A DNA stretch of 64,000 nucleotides, taken from contig NZ_JQKD01000008.1 of assembly GCF_000745855.1 (NCBI RefSeq), positions 62,001-126,000 of the forward strand. The letters are read 5' to 3'. Of the stretch, positions 45,635-57,015 are shown in pieces (position 1 is the stretch's first letter; every line of letters starts with the position of its first letter). The position numbers and the translations under genes were made by a program. Under the pieces are notes generated by a model, which was given only the letters and a program-made list of their open reading frames with translations, was not told where the DNA came from and ran no database searches. The DNA is from Xenophilus azovorans DSM 13620 (GTDB lineage Bacteria > Pseudomonadota > Gammaproteobacteria > Burkholderiales > Burkholderiaceae_C).

Positions 45635-46322
45635 TCTGGTCGTCGCCTACGGCAGCATCGAAGCGGTGCACGGCGTCTCCTTCGAGGTCGGGCAGGGCGA
45701 GTGCGTCGCCCTGATCGGACCGAACGGCGCCGGCAAGTCGACCACGCTGAAGGCGGTCTGCGGGCTCGTTCCCATCAAGGGCGGCGACGTGCGGTTCGAG
45801 GGCCGTTCGCTGCGTTCGCTGCCCGGCCACGAGATCGCGCACCTGGGCATCAGCATGTGCCCCGAGGGCCGCCAGGTCTTCGGCGAGATGAGCGTGCTCG
45901 AGAACCTGCGGATGGGGGCCTACAGCCGCCGCCGCGCCGGAGGCTGGCAGTCGGATCTCGACGAGATGCTCGGCCTCTTTCCGCGGCTGCGGGAGCGCAT
46001 CGGCCAGAAGGCCGGCACCCTGTCGGGCGGCGAGCAGGAGATGGTCGCCATCGCACGCGCGCTCATGGCGCGTCCGCGGCTGTGCATCCTGGACGAGCCC
46101 TCGCTCGGCCTGGCGCCCAAGATCGTCGACGAGGTCGAGCAGATCCTGCTGGCGATCAAGGCCCGCGGCGTGACGATGCTGCTCGTGGAGCAGACCGTCT
46201 CCATGGCCCTGCGCGTGGCCGACCGCGGCTACGTGCTGGAGGCGGGGACCGTGCGCCTCGAAGGCGACAGCCCGAGCCTTCGCGGCAATCCCGAAATCAG
46301 CAACGCCTACCTCGGGCACTGA
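45618..46322 (+). CDS. Branched-chain-type ABC transporter ATP-binding protein (LivF-like)
   Basis: A 234-residue ATPase, the second of the pair. Walker A is LIGPNGAGKSTTLKAV, the Q-loop region CPEGRQVFGEMSVLENL is typical of LivF, the signature is TLSGGEQEMVAIARAL, Walker B is LCILDEPSLGLAPKIV, and the switch residue is Gln in LLVEQTVSMAL, as usual for LivF. Overlap with the gene before implies coupled translation. Together with the permeases and binding protein it makes a complete importer of the amino acid/amide/aromatic acid type. Confidence 0.95.
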   Translation: MLQVTDLVVAYGSIEAVHGVSFEVGQGECVALIGPNGAGKSTTLKAVCGLVPIKGGDVRFEGRSLRSLPGHEIAHLGISMCPEGRQVFGEMSVLENLRMGAYSRRRAGGWQSDLDEMLGLFPRLRERIGQKAGTLSGGEQEMVAIARALMARPRLCILDEPSLGLAPKIVDEVEQILLAIKARGVTMLLVEQTVSMALRVADRGYVLEAGTVRLEGDSPSLRGNPEISNAYLGH

Positions 46323-46366
46323 CCGGCGCGAGCCACCCGTTTCGTCAACAGGAAAGAGAGACAAAC

Positions 46367-47599
46367 ATGACATCCAAGCATCCGAACCGCACACTGCGCG
46401 CCGCCTGCGCAGCCGCCGCCCTGGCCCTGGCGTCGCTGGGCGCCCAGGCGGCCGACAAGACACTGACCGTCGGCATCAGCGACGCGCTCTCCGGCGGCGG
46501 CGCCGTGTACGGCCTGCCGCAGCAGCGGGCGATCGAGCTCGCCGTCGAGGAGATCAATGCGGCGGGCGGCATCGCGGTGGGCGGCGACACCTACCGCATC
46601 AAGACCATCGCCTACGACGACAAGGCCGACCCGACCGAGGCGACCAACGTCGTGCGCAAGCTGATCGACCGCGACAACGTCAAGGTGCTCCTGGGCTTCT
46701 GCTGCTCGGCCTCCGGCGGCGCGGTGGCGTCCTTCATCGGCCGCGAGGACGTGCTGATGCTCGTGGGCACGGCCGGCGCGCGCGACATCACCGCCGCCGG
46801 CAACGCCAACGTGTTCCGCACCCGGCCGCCGGGCGACTACACGGGCGCCGCGGCCGGCCGCTACCTGTACGAGAAGGGCGTGCGCAACCTGGGCGTGCTG
46901 GCCGTGCGCGACGTGGCCCTGTTCACGCAGTACCGCGAGGAGCTCATCAAGGCCTTCACCGAGGCGGGCGGCAAGGTGGCCGCGGTCGAGACCTTCGGCG
47001 GCCACGACCGCGACATGAGCTCGCAGCTGACCAAGCTGCGCGCGCTCAAGCCCGACGCGGTGTTCATCTCCGGCTATGTCGAGCAGGCGGCCTTCGCCTA
47101 TCGCCAGTCGAAGGAGCTGGGCATGAAGATGCCGCGCTACGGCTTCAGCGGCGGCAGCGAGGCGCAGTTCCTCAAGGTCGCGACCAACGACCAGATGGAA
47201 GGCGTGACCGACCTGCTGGCGGTCGAGTTCTCGGTGCAGGCCCTGGGCAGCCAGAACGCCAGGCGATTCGCCGAAGCCTACAAGGCCAAGTACAAGGAAG
47301 AGCCGACGCCCAACACGGCGTACGCCTACGACCAGGTGTACGTGCTGCGCGACGCGATCAGGAAGGCGCAGAGCGTGGACGACGTGAAGAAGCTGATCGC
47401 GGCGGTCCGCTCCCTGCCGGTGCCTTCGGACGCGCTGCTGAAGTACATCCCGATCGACGGCAGGATGTTCGACGAGAACGGCCAGGCCTACATCTCCAAC
47501 GGCGCCTTCGTGTGGAAAGGAGGCAAGTGGACCTTCGCCGGCGAACTGCCGTCGGACGCCAAGGCCTACTCCGCCTACCTGCGTTCGCTGCGCAAGTGA
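46367..47599 (+). CDS. Branched-chain-type ABC transporter substrate-binding protein (LivK-like)
   Basis: A 410-residue periplasmic receptor. The signal peptide ends in LASLGAQAAD (about residue 30). The mature protein has the type I periplasmic-binding fold: VGISDALSGGGAVYGLPQQR, IAYDDKADPTEATNVVRKLI and FGGHDRDMSSQLTKL are typical of the LivK/UrtA-like superfamily. Given the acyl-CoA genes, the ligand is likelier an organic acid than an amino acid; this is inference. GGAAAGAGAG precedes the ATG. A hairpin follows the stop, which would let this gene be more highly expressed than the permeases downstream. Confidence 0.94.
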   Translation: MTSKHPNRTLRAACAAAALALASLGAQAADKTLTVGISDALSGGGAVYGLPQQRAIELAVEEINAAGGIAVGGDTYRIKTIAYDDKADPTEATNVVRKLIDRDNVKVLLGFCCSASGGAVASFIGREDVLMLVGTAGARDITAAGNANVFRTRPPGDYTGAAAGRYLYEKGVRNLGVLAVRDVALFTQYREELIKAFTEAGGKVAAVETFGGHDRDMSSQLTKLRALKPDAVFISGYVEQAAFAYRQSKELGMKMPRYGFSGGSEAQFLKVATNDQMEGVTDLLAVEFSVQALGSQNARRFAEAYKAKYKEEPTPNTAYAYDQVYVLRDAIRKAQSVDDVKKLIAAVRSLPVPSDALLKYIPIDGRMFDENGQAYISNGAFVWKGGKWTFAGELPSDAKAYSAYLRSLRK

Positions 47600-47604
47600 C
47601 TCGC

Positions 47605-47638
47605 GGGCCATCGGGCTGCGCGGTGCGGTCCATGGCCC
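47605..47638 (+). terminator. Hairpin with T-rich tail between the binding protein and permease genes
   Basis: GGGCCAT and ATGGCCC pair across a 20-base loop and are followed by cttgtttttcttcttcttc. It lies in the 120-base gap after the livK-like stop. It may be a partial terminator that lowers permease expression relative to binding protein. Confidence 0.5.
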
Positions 47639-47719
47639 CTTGTTTTTCTTCTTCTTCCCGCAGCCCGCACGCGCCGTGCGGCGGGTGCGGCTCATCCTCC
47701 TGAACGGGGCCTGGCGGCG

Positions 47720-48580
47720 ATGACCGAACTCATCCAGCAAGTATTGAACGGCCTGGTGGTGGGCAGCGTGTACACGCTGATCGCCCTGGGCCTGACCATC
47801 ATCTTCGGCATCCTGGGCATCGCTCACTTCGCCCACGGCAGCGTGGCGATGTTCGGCGGCTACCTGACGTACTGGCTGATGCAGACGCTGGGCGTGAACA
47901 TGCTGGCCGCCATGCCGCTGGCCATGGTCGCCGGCGCCGCGCTCGGCGTGCTGATCGAGAGGCTCGCCTACCACCCGGTGCGCAACGACGCGCCCATCAA
48001 CGCCTTCATCATCGCGCTCGGCCTGACGATGCTGATCGAGAAGCTCAACCTGCTGATGTTCGGGCCCGACCAGGTGATCGTGCCCAGCCCCTTCGGCGAC
48101 GTGTTCGAGTTCGGCGACGTCGTCATCCCCGAGCTGCGCGCCTATGTCTTCATCATCGCCGTCGTGCTGGTCGTCGCGATGACGCTGTTCATCAACAAGT
48201 CGTGGATGGGCTCGGCGATCCGGGCCGTGGCCCAGAACCGGCCGGCGGCCATCCTGATGGGAGTGAACGTGAACCGCGTCTCGATGATCGTCTTCGCGCT
48301 CAGCTCGGCGCTCGCCGTGGCGGCGGGCGCCCTGGTCGGCGCGCTCTTCGCCGTGGCGCCCGGCGTGAGCGGCGGCCTGGTCATCAAGGGCTTCGCCGTG
48401 CTCATCCTGGGCGGACTGGGCTCCATCCCGGGCGCGATCGTCGGCGGGCTGATCCTCGGCGTCAGCGAGTCGCTGTCGGCCGGCTTCCTGTCGTCGGCGT
48501 ACAAGGACGTGATCTCCTTCGTGATCATGATCGGGGTGCTGCTGCTGCGCCCCGAGGGCCTCATGAGAAAGAAGGGATGA
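47720..48580 (+). CDS. Branched-chain-type ABC transporter permease (LivH-like)
   Basis: A 286-residue inner-membrane permease. It has about eight hydrophobic helices; the N-terminus LIQQVLNGLVVGSVYTLIALG and the following IFGILGIAHFAHGSVAMFG are the family hallmarks, and the cytoplasmic coupling loop is SAIRAVAQNRPAAILMGVNV. ATG at 47720. The LivM-like gene starts ten bases after the stop. Confidence 0.95.
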   Translation: MTELIQQVLNGLVVGSVYTLIALGLTIIFGILGIAHFAHGSVAMFGGYLTYWLMQTLGVNMLAAMPLAMVAGAALGVLIERLAYHPVRNDAPINAFIIALGLTMLIEKLNLLMFGPDQVIVPSPFGDVFEFGDVVIPELRAYVFIIAVVLVVAMTLFINKSWMGSAIRAVAQNRPAAILMGVNVNRVSMIVFALSSALAVAAGALVGALFAVAPGVSGGLVIKGFAVLILGGLGSIPGAIVGGLILGVSESLSAGFLSSAYKDVISFVIMIGVLLLRPEGLMRKKG

Positions 48581-48590
48581 GGAGACCGAT

Positions 48591-49547
48591 ATGATGAAGA
48601 AGCTGCCTGTTCTCCTGCTCGTCGTCCTGGCCGCGTTGCTGCCGCTGGTGCTCGACGTCAAGTACTACATCCACCTGGCGGTGCTCGCGATGGTCTGGGC
48701 CATCGTGGCGCAGGGTGCCAACTTCATCCAGGGCTACACCGGCTACGTCTCGATCGTGCAGGGCGGCTTCATGGGCGTCGGCGCCTACGCCTCGGCCCTG
48801 CTGAGCATGCGGCTGGGCCTGCCGGTGTGGGCCTCGCTGCTGGTGGCGCCGCTGCTCACCGGCGCGGTGGCGCTGGTGGCGGGCTATCCGTCCCTGCGCG
48901 TGAAGGGGCACTACTTCGCGATCGTGACCATGGCCTACAACATGGTGATCTTCATCGTGCTGATCAACGCGATCGACATCACGGGCGGCGAGTCGGGCCT
49001 GAGCCGGATCCCCGTGCCGGCCGGCTTTCACCTGGCCGGCCGCGAGATCGACTTCAGCAACCGTTCGCACTACTACTATCTCGTGCTGGCCGCGCTCGTC
49101 ATGACCAGCGTGGCGGCGGCATGGCTGGTGCGCTCGCGCGTCGGGCGCACCTGGCAGGCGACCCGGCAGAACGAGAACTATGCCGAGGCACTGGGCATCT
49201 CGTGCGCGCGCTACAAGCTGGCTGCGTTCATCGGCAGCGCGCTGTATGCGGGCTTCGCGGGCGCCCTGTACGCGCACTACGTGGGATTCATCAACCCCTC
49301 GCCCTTCTCGGTGGACGCATCGATGAACGCCATCCTCGCCGTGATCCTGGGCGGCAGCGGCACGCTGGCGGGGCCGCTGGTCGGCGCCGGGCTCGTCGTC
49401 GCGCTTCCCGAGGTCCTGCGCGTGGCGGAAACTTTCCGGTTCATCGCCTACGGCGTGCTGCTCATCGTGGCGATGATCTTCTTCCCGCGCGGCCTGGTGC
49501 CCATGATCGGCGGCCTGTTCCGCCGCCGCCGGGGCGCCGGGCGCTGA
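48591..49547 (+). CDS. Branched-chain-type ABC transporter permease (LivM-like)
   Basis: A 318-residue inner-membrane permease with eight or nine helices. Family features are GYTGYVSIVQGGFMGVGAYA, RVKGHYFAIVTMAYNMVIF and the coupling loop RQNENYAEALGISCARYKLAA. It pairs with the LivH-like protein. GAGGAGACC lies before two adjacent ATGs. The acyl-CoA synthetase gene starts 31 bases downstream. Confidence 0.95.
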   Translation: MMKKLPVLLLVVLAALLPLVLDVKYYIHLAVLAMVWAIVAQGANFIQGYTGYVSIVQGGFMGVGAYASALLSMRLGLPVWASLLVAPLLTGAVALVAGYPSLRVKGHYFAIVTMAYNMVIFIVLINAIDITGGESGLSRIPVPAGFHLAGREIDFSNRSHYYYLVLAALVMTSVAAAWLVRSRVGRTWQATRQNENYAEALGISCARYKLAAFIGSALYAGFAGALYAHYVGFINPSPFSVDASMNAILAVILGGSGTLAGPLVGAGLVVALPEVLRVAETFRFIAYGVLLIVAMIFFPRGLVPMIGGLFRRRRGAGR

Positions 49548-49578
49548 ATCACTACACGAACAAAGAGGAATCCGAGAA

Positions 49579-51081
49579 ATGGCCCTGAACATTGCCGAGT
49601 CGGTGCGCTGGCACGCCCGGACGCGGCCCCACGCGGTCGCGCTGACGGAAGGCGACCGCAACGTCACCTACGGCGAACTCGACCTGATGGCCGCGGGCTG
49701 CGCCAACGCGCTGCGCGTGATGGGGGTGAAGCCGCGCGAGCGCGTGGTGATCGCGCTGCCGAACTCGATCGCCTGGGTGGTGATCTACCAGGGCGTCCTG
49801 CAGAGCGGGGCGATCCCGGTGCCGGTCAATCCGCTGCTGGTCACCCCGGAAATCGCCGCGATCGCGCGCGACTGCAGCCCGGCGCTGATCATCGACGACG
49901 GACGCCATGCCGCCGAGCTGCGCGAGGCACTGCCCGAGTTCAACGCGCGCGGCACCATCATCGACGTGGGCGTGGAGGCCGCGGGGCTCACCCTGATGCC
50001 CGGCAAGCTGGCGTTCCCGTTTCCGGAGTTCGAGCCCGGCGAGACGGCGGTCATCCTCTACTCCTCCGGCTCGACGGGCCGGCCCAAGGGCGTGGAGCTG
50101 TCGCACTTCAACCTGCTGTGGAACATCCAGGCCTTCGCCAACGACCTGCTGAAGCTCACGCCGCAGGACGTCGGCTATGGCGTGCTGCCCTTCGCGCACG
50201 TCTACGCGCACACCTGCCTGTTCTCGACCTTCCTGCACGTGGGGGGGCGGCTGGTCCTCGCGCCGAAGTTCGATGCGCAGACGGCGCTGCGGACCATCGA
50301 GCGCGAGAAGGTCAGCGTCTTCATGGGCGTGCCCACCATGTACTGGACCCTGCTGGAGGCACCCGTGCCCGAGGGCCTCGACCTGTCGACGCTTCGCGCC
50401 TGCGTGTCCGGCGGCCAGGCGCTGCCCGAGCAGGTCCACCGGCGCTTCGAGGAGAAGTACGGCGTGCTGATCTCGGAGGGCTACGGCATGACCGAGGCGA
50501 GCCCGTCCATCGTCGGCAACCGCTTCGACCCCGAGGGCCGGCGCATGGGCTCGGCCGGCAAGCCCTACTGGGGCGTCGAGCTGCGCATCTGCGACGACGA
50601 CGGGAAAGAGGTGCCGGTCGGCGAGCATGGCGAAGTCATCATCCGCACGCCGGGCATGGCGCGCGGCTACTGGGGGCAACCCGAGATGACGGCCGCCACC
50701 TTCAAGGACGGCTGGATCCACAGCGGCGACATCGGCTACGTCGACGCGGACGGCTTCCTGTACATCGTGGACCGCAAGAAGGAACTGATCATCACCGGCG
50801 GCTACAACATCTATCCGCGCGAGATCGAGGAAGTGCTCTACGGCATCCCGGGTGTGCTCGAGGCCGCGGCCATCGGCGTGCCGGATTCGCGGCTCGGCGA
50901 GCGCGTGGTCGCGTACGTCAGGGCTTCCGCGGCACTGACCGACAGGGACATCCTGGGTGTCTGCGAGACGCAGCTCGCCCGCTACAAGGTGCCGCGCGAA
51001 GTCCGCTTCGTCGATTCGCTGCCGCACAACGCCACCGGAAAGATCGACCGGGCGCGGCTGCGCCTGAAGGCGAACGCCTGA
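49579..51081 (+). CDS. Acyl-CoA synthetase (AMP-forming, class I adenylating)
   Basis: A 500-residue cytoplasmic ligase that activates a carboxylic acid to its CoA ester. The ATP loop is ILYSSGSTGRPKGVELSH (about residue 157), then YGMTEASPSIVGN, the hinge region YIVDRKKELIITGGYNIYP and the C-terminal catalytic Lys in HNATGKIDRARL. Size and motifs match the medium-chain/aromatic acid and long-chain CoA ligase superfamily, but the substrate cannot be read. Next to the importer, it probably traps the imported acid. GAGGAA box before the ATG. Confidence 0.94.
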   Translation: MALNIAESVRWHARTRPHAVALTEGDRNVTYGELDLMAAGCANALRVMGVKPRERVVIALPNSIAWVVIYQGVLQSGAIPVPVNPLLVTPEIAAIARDCSPALIIDDGRHAAELREALPEFNARGTIIDVGVEAAGLTLMPGKLAFPFPEFEPGETAVILYSSGSTGRPKGVELSHFNLLWNIQAFANDLLKLTPQDVGYGVLPFAHVYAHTCLFSTFLHVGGRLVLAPKFDAQTALRTIEREKVSVFMGVPTMYWTLLEAPVPEGLDLSTLRACVSGGQALPEQVHRRFEEKYGVLISEGYGMTEASPSIVGNRFDPEGRRMGSAGKPYWGVELRICDDDGKEVPVGEHGEVIIRTPGMARGYWGQPEMTAATFKDGWIHSGDIGYVDADGFLYIVDRKKELIITGGYNIYPREIEEVLYGIPGVLEAAAIGVPDSRLGERVVAYVRASAALTDRDILGVCETQLARYKVPREVRFVDSLPHNATGKIDRARLRLKANA

Positions 51082-51115
51082 AGTCTTCCCCTTCCCCTCC
51101 ACAGGACCGGATCCC

Positions 51116-51619
51116 ATGACCCAAGACGAGTTCTGCGCGCTCCTGCAGCGCTTCACGGCCGCCGCCGAGGCCGGCGATGGCGAGGCCTTCGCCGCCTGCT
51201 TCACGCCCGACGGCGTCTACCACGACTACATCTACGGCGACCACACCGGCCGTGCCGACATCGCGCACATGATGTCCGGGCTCTTCCACCGCGACGCCGG
51301 GCCGGACTACCGGTGGGAGATGTTCGACCCCGTCTGCAACGGCAACCTGGCCTACGCCTGGTCGCTGTCGAGCTTCACCTCGCGTGTGCCTGATTTCGCC
51401 GGGAAGTTCGTCGTCATCGACGGCATCAGCCGCTTCGAGCTGCGCGACGGCCTGATCAGCGACTACCGCGAATCCGTCAACGGCGGCGTCGCGATGGCGC
51501 AGCTCGGCGTCGCCGCGCCGCGCATCGAGAAGGTGCTCGGCCGCTGGGCGCGTGAACTGCGCGAACGGCCCGAGACGCAGGCCTATCTCGTCCGCCCCAG
51601 GCAGAACAGCGCCGCGTGA
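51116..51619 (+). CDS. NTF2-like/SnoaL-type protein
   Basis: A 167-residue protein with the cone-shaped NTF2/SnoaL fold pattern: an N-terminal helix (EFCALLQRFTAAAEAGDGEA), FTPDGVYHDYIYGDHTGR, and C-terminal strands ending FELRDGLISDYRESVNGG. Family members include ketosteroid isomerase, epoxide hydrolases and polyketide cyclases. Its place between a CoA ligase and a hydratase suggests that it acts on the same acyl-CoA or on its ring. A catalytic function is not proven by the sequence. It follows the ligase by 34 bases. Confidence 0.85.
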   Translation: MTQDEFCALLQRFTAAAEAGDGEAFAACFTPDGVYHDYIYGDHTGRADIAHMMSGLFHRDAGPDYRWEMFDPVCNGNLAYAWSLSSFTSRVPDFAGKFVVIDGISRFELRDGLISDYRESVNGGVAMAQLGVAAPRIEKVLGRWARELRERPETQAYLVRPRQNSAA

Positions 51620-51645
51620 CGGGCGCCCATCCATCGAGGAACGCC

Positions 51646-52458
51646 ATGAGCTACCAGGACATTCTCTACACCGTCGAGCACCGCGTTGCGACCATCACGC
51701 TGAACCGCCCCGAGCGCCTGAACGCGTGGACGCAGACCATGGAGCGCGAAGTGCGCGACGCGATGGAACAGGCCGCGCAGGACAAAGGCGTCGGCGCCAT
51801 CGTGCTGACCGGCGCGGGCCGCGGCTTCTGCGCCGGCGCCGACATGGACGAGTTGAAGGACCTCGACCCGAACGACATCAGGAGCGATTCGTGGATGCGT
51901 CCGTTCGACATGAACCGCCGTCCCGACTACCAGACGCGCTATTCGTTCTACCCCGCCGTGCCCAAGCCGGTGATCGGCATGCTCAACGGCGCGACGGCCG
52001 GCATCGGGCTGGTCCACGCGCTGTACTGCGACATCCGTTTCGCGGCCGACACCGCCGTGTTCTCGACCTCGTTCGCGCGCCGCGGCCTCATCGCCGAGCA
52101 TGGGCTGAGCTGGATGCTGCCGCTGATCGTCGGGCACGCGAACGCGCTCGACCTGCTGCTGTCCGCCCGCAAGTTCCGCGCGGACGAGGCGCTGTCGATG
52201 GGGCTGGTCAACAAGCTGCATCCGCCCGAGAAGCTCGCCGAGGCCACCTACGCCTACGCGCGCGACCTGGTCGACAACGTGTCGCCGCGCTCCATGCGCG
52301 TCATCAAGCGGCAGCAGTACGAGGTGCCGTTCCAGACCCTGGCCGAGGCCACCATCGACGCGAACCGCGAGATGTCGGAAAGCGTGAAGAGCGAGGACTT
52401 CCGCGAGGGCGTCGCGCACTTCGTCGAGAAGCGGGCGCCGCGCTTCACCGGCAACTGA
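51646..52458 (+). CDS. Enoyl-CoA hydratase/isomerase family protein
   Basis: A 270-residue crotonase-fold enzyme. Oxyanion-hole segments are GAGRGFCAGADMDEL and NGATAGIGLVHALYCDIRFA; the active-site Glu is in RRGLIAEHGLSWMLP. Only one of the two glutamates of classical enoyl-CoA hydratase is seen (the other position is not Glu), so isomerase or another crotonase activity is possible. GAGGAA lies before the ATG at 51646; an ATG at 51616 is upstream of the homology. It probably acts after the fused dehydrogenase in beta-oxidation of the imported acid. Confidence 0.92.
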   Translation: MSYQDILYTVEHRVATITLNRPERLNAWTQTMEREVRDAMEQAAQDKGVGAIVLTGAGRGFCAGADMDELKDLDPNDIRSDSWMRPFDMNRRPDYQTRYSFYPAVPKPVIGMLNGATAGIGLVHALYCDIRFAADTAVFSTSFARRGLIAEHGLSWMLPLIVGHANALDLLLSARKFRADEALSMGLVNKLHPPEKLAEATYAYARDLVDNVSPRSMRVIKRQQYEVPFQTLAEATIDANREMSESVKSEDFREGVAHFVEKRAPRFTGN

Positions 52459-52480
52459 TCCGGCGCACGAGGACGGATCG

Positions 52481-54796
<2,316 letters not shown>

Positions 54797-54821
54797 AAGC
54801 TGCCGGCGCGCCGCCGATGCT

Positions 54822-55799
54822 TCAGGAGAAGTGGTCGAATGAAGCGAAGCGCTGCGCCACCGGCGCACCCTGCGCATCGACGATGCGCAGGCCGGGCTCG
54901 GCCTCGATGCGGCCGATGCGCGTGACCGGCGTGCCGGCGGCGCGCCCCGCCGCCTCGACGGCGGCGCGCGCCGCGGCGGGCGCGGTGAAGGCCAGCTCGT
55001 AGTCGTCGCCGCCGGCCAGCGCGAGGCTGCGCCACGCCGGCGCATCGAAGGCCTCCATGCCGGGCGCGCCGCGCGCGGCCACGCGCGCGGCCGCGGCGTC
55101 GGCATCCAGCGTCGCGCCCACGCCGCTGGCGCGCAGCACGTGGCCCAGGTCGCCGGCCAGGCCGTCGCTGACGTCGATGGCGCTGGTGGCGGTGCCGCGC
55201 AGCGCCTGGCCGAGCGCGACGCGGGGCGTGGGCCGTTCCATGCGCGCGCGGGCGGCGGCGAAGACCTCCGCCGGCACGGCCAGCGTGCCGCGGAACACCT
55301 CCAGCGCCAGCCGCGCGTCGCCCAGCGTGCCGCTCACCCACAGGTCGTCGCCGGCCCGGGCACCGGAGCGCAGCAGCGCGCCGCCGGCGGGCACCTCGCC
55401 GAACACGGTGACGCAGATCGTGAGCGGGCCGCGCGTGGTGTCGCCGCCGGCCAGCGTGCAGCCGTGCGCGTCGGCCAGCGCGAACAGGCCGCGCGCGAAG
55501 CCGGCCAGCCAGGCGTCGTCGACCGACGGCAGCGCCAGCGCGAGCGTGAAGGCCAGCGGCTTCGCGCCGGCGGCGGCCAGATCGCTCAGGTTGACGGCCA
55601 GCGCCTTGTGGCCGAGTGCGGCCGGATCGACGGTGGCGAGGAAGTGCCGCCCCTCCACCAGCATGTCGGACGAGACGGCCAGCTGCATGCCGGGCGCCGG
55701 CGCCAGCAGCGCGCAGTCGTCGCCCACGCCCAGCGCCACGCTGCCGCCCGGCGGGACCGGGCGCGTGAAGTGGCGCGCGATCAGCTCGAACTCGCCCAT
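54822..55799 (-). CDS. thiL: Thiamine-monophosphate kinase
   Basis: A 325-residue cytoplasmic enzyme phosphorylating thiamine monophosphate to the diphosphate, the last step of cofactor synthesis. Motifs: VALGVGDDCALLAP, VSSDMLVEGRHF, LAVNLSDLAAAGAKPLAF, LAGGDTTRGP and IDVSDGLAGDLGHV, all metal- and ATP-binding in the AIR-synthase-like fold. The Lys-rich and Ala-rich C-terminus is normal. It sits just downstream of the YbdK-type ligase gene (seven-base gap). Its usual downstream partner pgpA is 12.6 kb away. Confidence 0.97.
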   Translation of the reverse strand: MGEFELIARHFTRPVPPGGSVALGVGDDCALLAPAPGMQLAVSSDMLVEGRHFLATVDPAALGHKALAVNLSDLAAAGAKPLAFTLALALPSVDDAWLAGFARGLFALADAHGCTLAGGDTTRGPLTICVTVFGEVPAGGALLRSGARAGDDLWVSGTLGDARLALEVFRGTLAVPAEVFAAARARMERPTPRVALGQALRGTATSAIDVSDGLAGDLGHVLRASGVGATLDADAAAARVAARGAPGMEAFDAPAWRSLALAGGDDYELAFTAPAAARAAVEAAGRAAGTPVTRIGRIEAEPGLRIVDAQGAPVAQRFASFDHFS

Positions 55800-55806
55800 C
55801 GCGTCC

Positions 55807-57015
55807 TCAGGCCGCCGGGGTGCGGAAGCGCTGCGCCGCCTGCCGCACCACCTCGGCCAGCAGGCGTTCCCTGCCCTGGCGCTCGCGCAGCCAGCGCGCG
55901 TCGTTGTGGCTGGCCTCCACGTCGGTGCGCAGGCGCGCGAAGGCGCGCGTGGCGTCGAGCGTGTTGGCGTGCGATTCGAGCATGGTCATGGTGCGCAGGA
56001 TGTGCTCGCGCAGCGGCAGGTGGTCGCCGGTGGCCGGGTCCACGTACACGGCGTCGAGGCCGAAGCGGCAGGCCTGGAAGCGGTTGTAGGTGTAGACGAG
56101 GTAGTCGTCCTCGCTCGGCACGAAGGGCTGCTCCTGCAGGAAGTACGAGGCCAGCGTCTGCACGTAGCCGGCCAGCGCGGCGGCGCGCTCCACCGTCAGC
56201 GGCGTGTCGAAGACGCGGATCTCGATGGTACCGAACTCGGGCTTGGGGCGGATGTCCCAGTAGAAGTCCTTCATGCTGCGCACGACGCCGGTGCGCGTCA
56301 TGCGCTCGAAGTAGTCGCCGAACTCGCGCCAGCTCAGCGTGAAGGGCGCGCGGCCCGACAGCGGGAAGGCGAACACCGAGTTCAGCCGCGCCGAGTCGAA
56401 GGCCGTGTCCTGCCCCTGCACGAAGGGCGAGGAGGCCGACAGCGCGATGAAGTGCGGGATGTAGCGGCTCATGCGGTGCAGCATGAGCAGCGCCGCGTCG
56501 GCGTCGGGGCAGCCCACGTGCACGTGCTGGCCGAAGATGGTGAACTGCTTGCTCAGGTAGCCGTACAGCTCCGACAGCTCCCGGAAGCGCGGCTTGTCGT
56601 AGATGCGCCGCTCGTGCCACTGCTGGAAGGCGTGCGTGCCGCCGCCCAGCACCGCGATGTTGAGGCGGTCGGCCGTCTTCACCAGCGCGTCGCGGATGGG
56701 CGTGAGCTGCCTGAGCACGTCCTCGGCCGAGTGGCAGATGTCGGTCGAGATCTCGATCATGCTCGAGGTCATCTCCGGCACCACGCTGCCCGGCAGCTTG
56801 AACTGCGCCATGCCGCGCAGCATGTCCTCGGCGTAGGGCGCCAGGTCGTAGTCGTGCGTGTTGACGAGCTGCAGCTCCAGCTCCACGCCCAGCGACAGCG
56901 CCTTGGAGCTGCTGAAGGGCTCCAGCGGCACCATGCGGCGGTCCGCCTGGCTCTTGAGCGCCTCCGGCACGTGCACCGCCTCGGCGGGTGCGTCGGAAAA
57001 GATCGAGGGCGTCAT
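55807..57015 (-). CDS. YbdK-type carboxylate-amine ligase (GCS2 family)
   Basis: A 402-residue ATP-dependent ligase of the glutamate-cysteine ligase type 2 superfamily. Visible blocks are [53 protein letters not shown], and [18 protein letters not shown], with acidic metal ligands. E. coli YbdK has weak gamma-glutamylcysteine synthetase activity; the physiological product is not known. The start ATG overlaps the Kef-type antiporter stop by four bases. The N-terminal 40 residues are an extension. Confidence 0.9.
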   Translation of the reverse strand: MTPSIFSDAPAEAVHVPEALKSQADRRMVPLEPFSSSKALSLGVELELQLVNTHDYDLAPYAEDMLRGMAQFKLPGSVVPEMTSSMIEISTDICHSAEDVLRQLTPIRDALVKTADRLNIAVLGGGTHAFQQWHERRIYDKPRFRELSELYGYLSKQFTIFGQHVHVGCPDADAALLMLHRMSRYIPHFIALSASSPFVQGQDTAFDSARLNSVFAFPLSGRAPFTLSWREFGDYFERMTRTGVVRSMKDFYWDIRPKPEFGTIEIRVFDTPLTVERAAALAGYVQTLASYFLQEQPFVPSEDDYLVYTYNRFQACRFGLDAVYVDPATGDHLPLREHILRTMTMLESHANTLDATRAFARLRTDVEASHNDARWLRERQGRERLLAEVVRQAAQRFRTPAA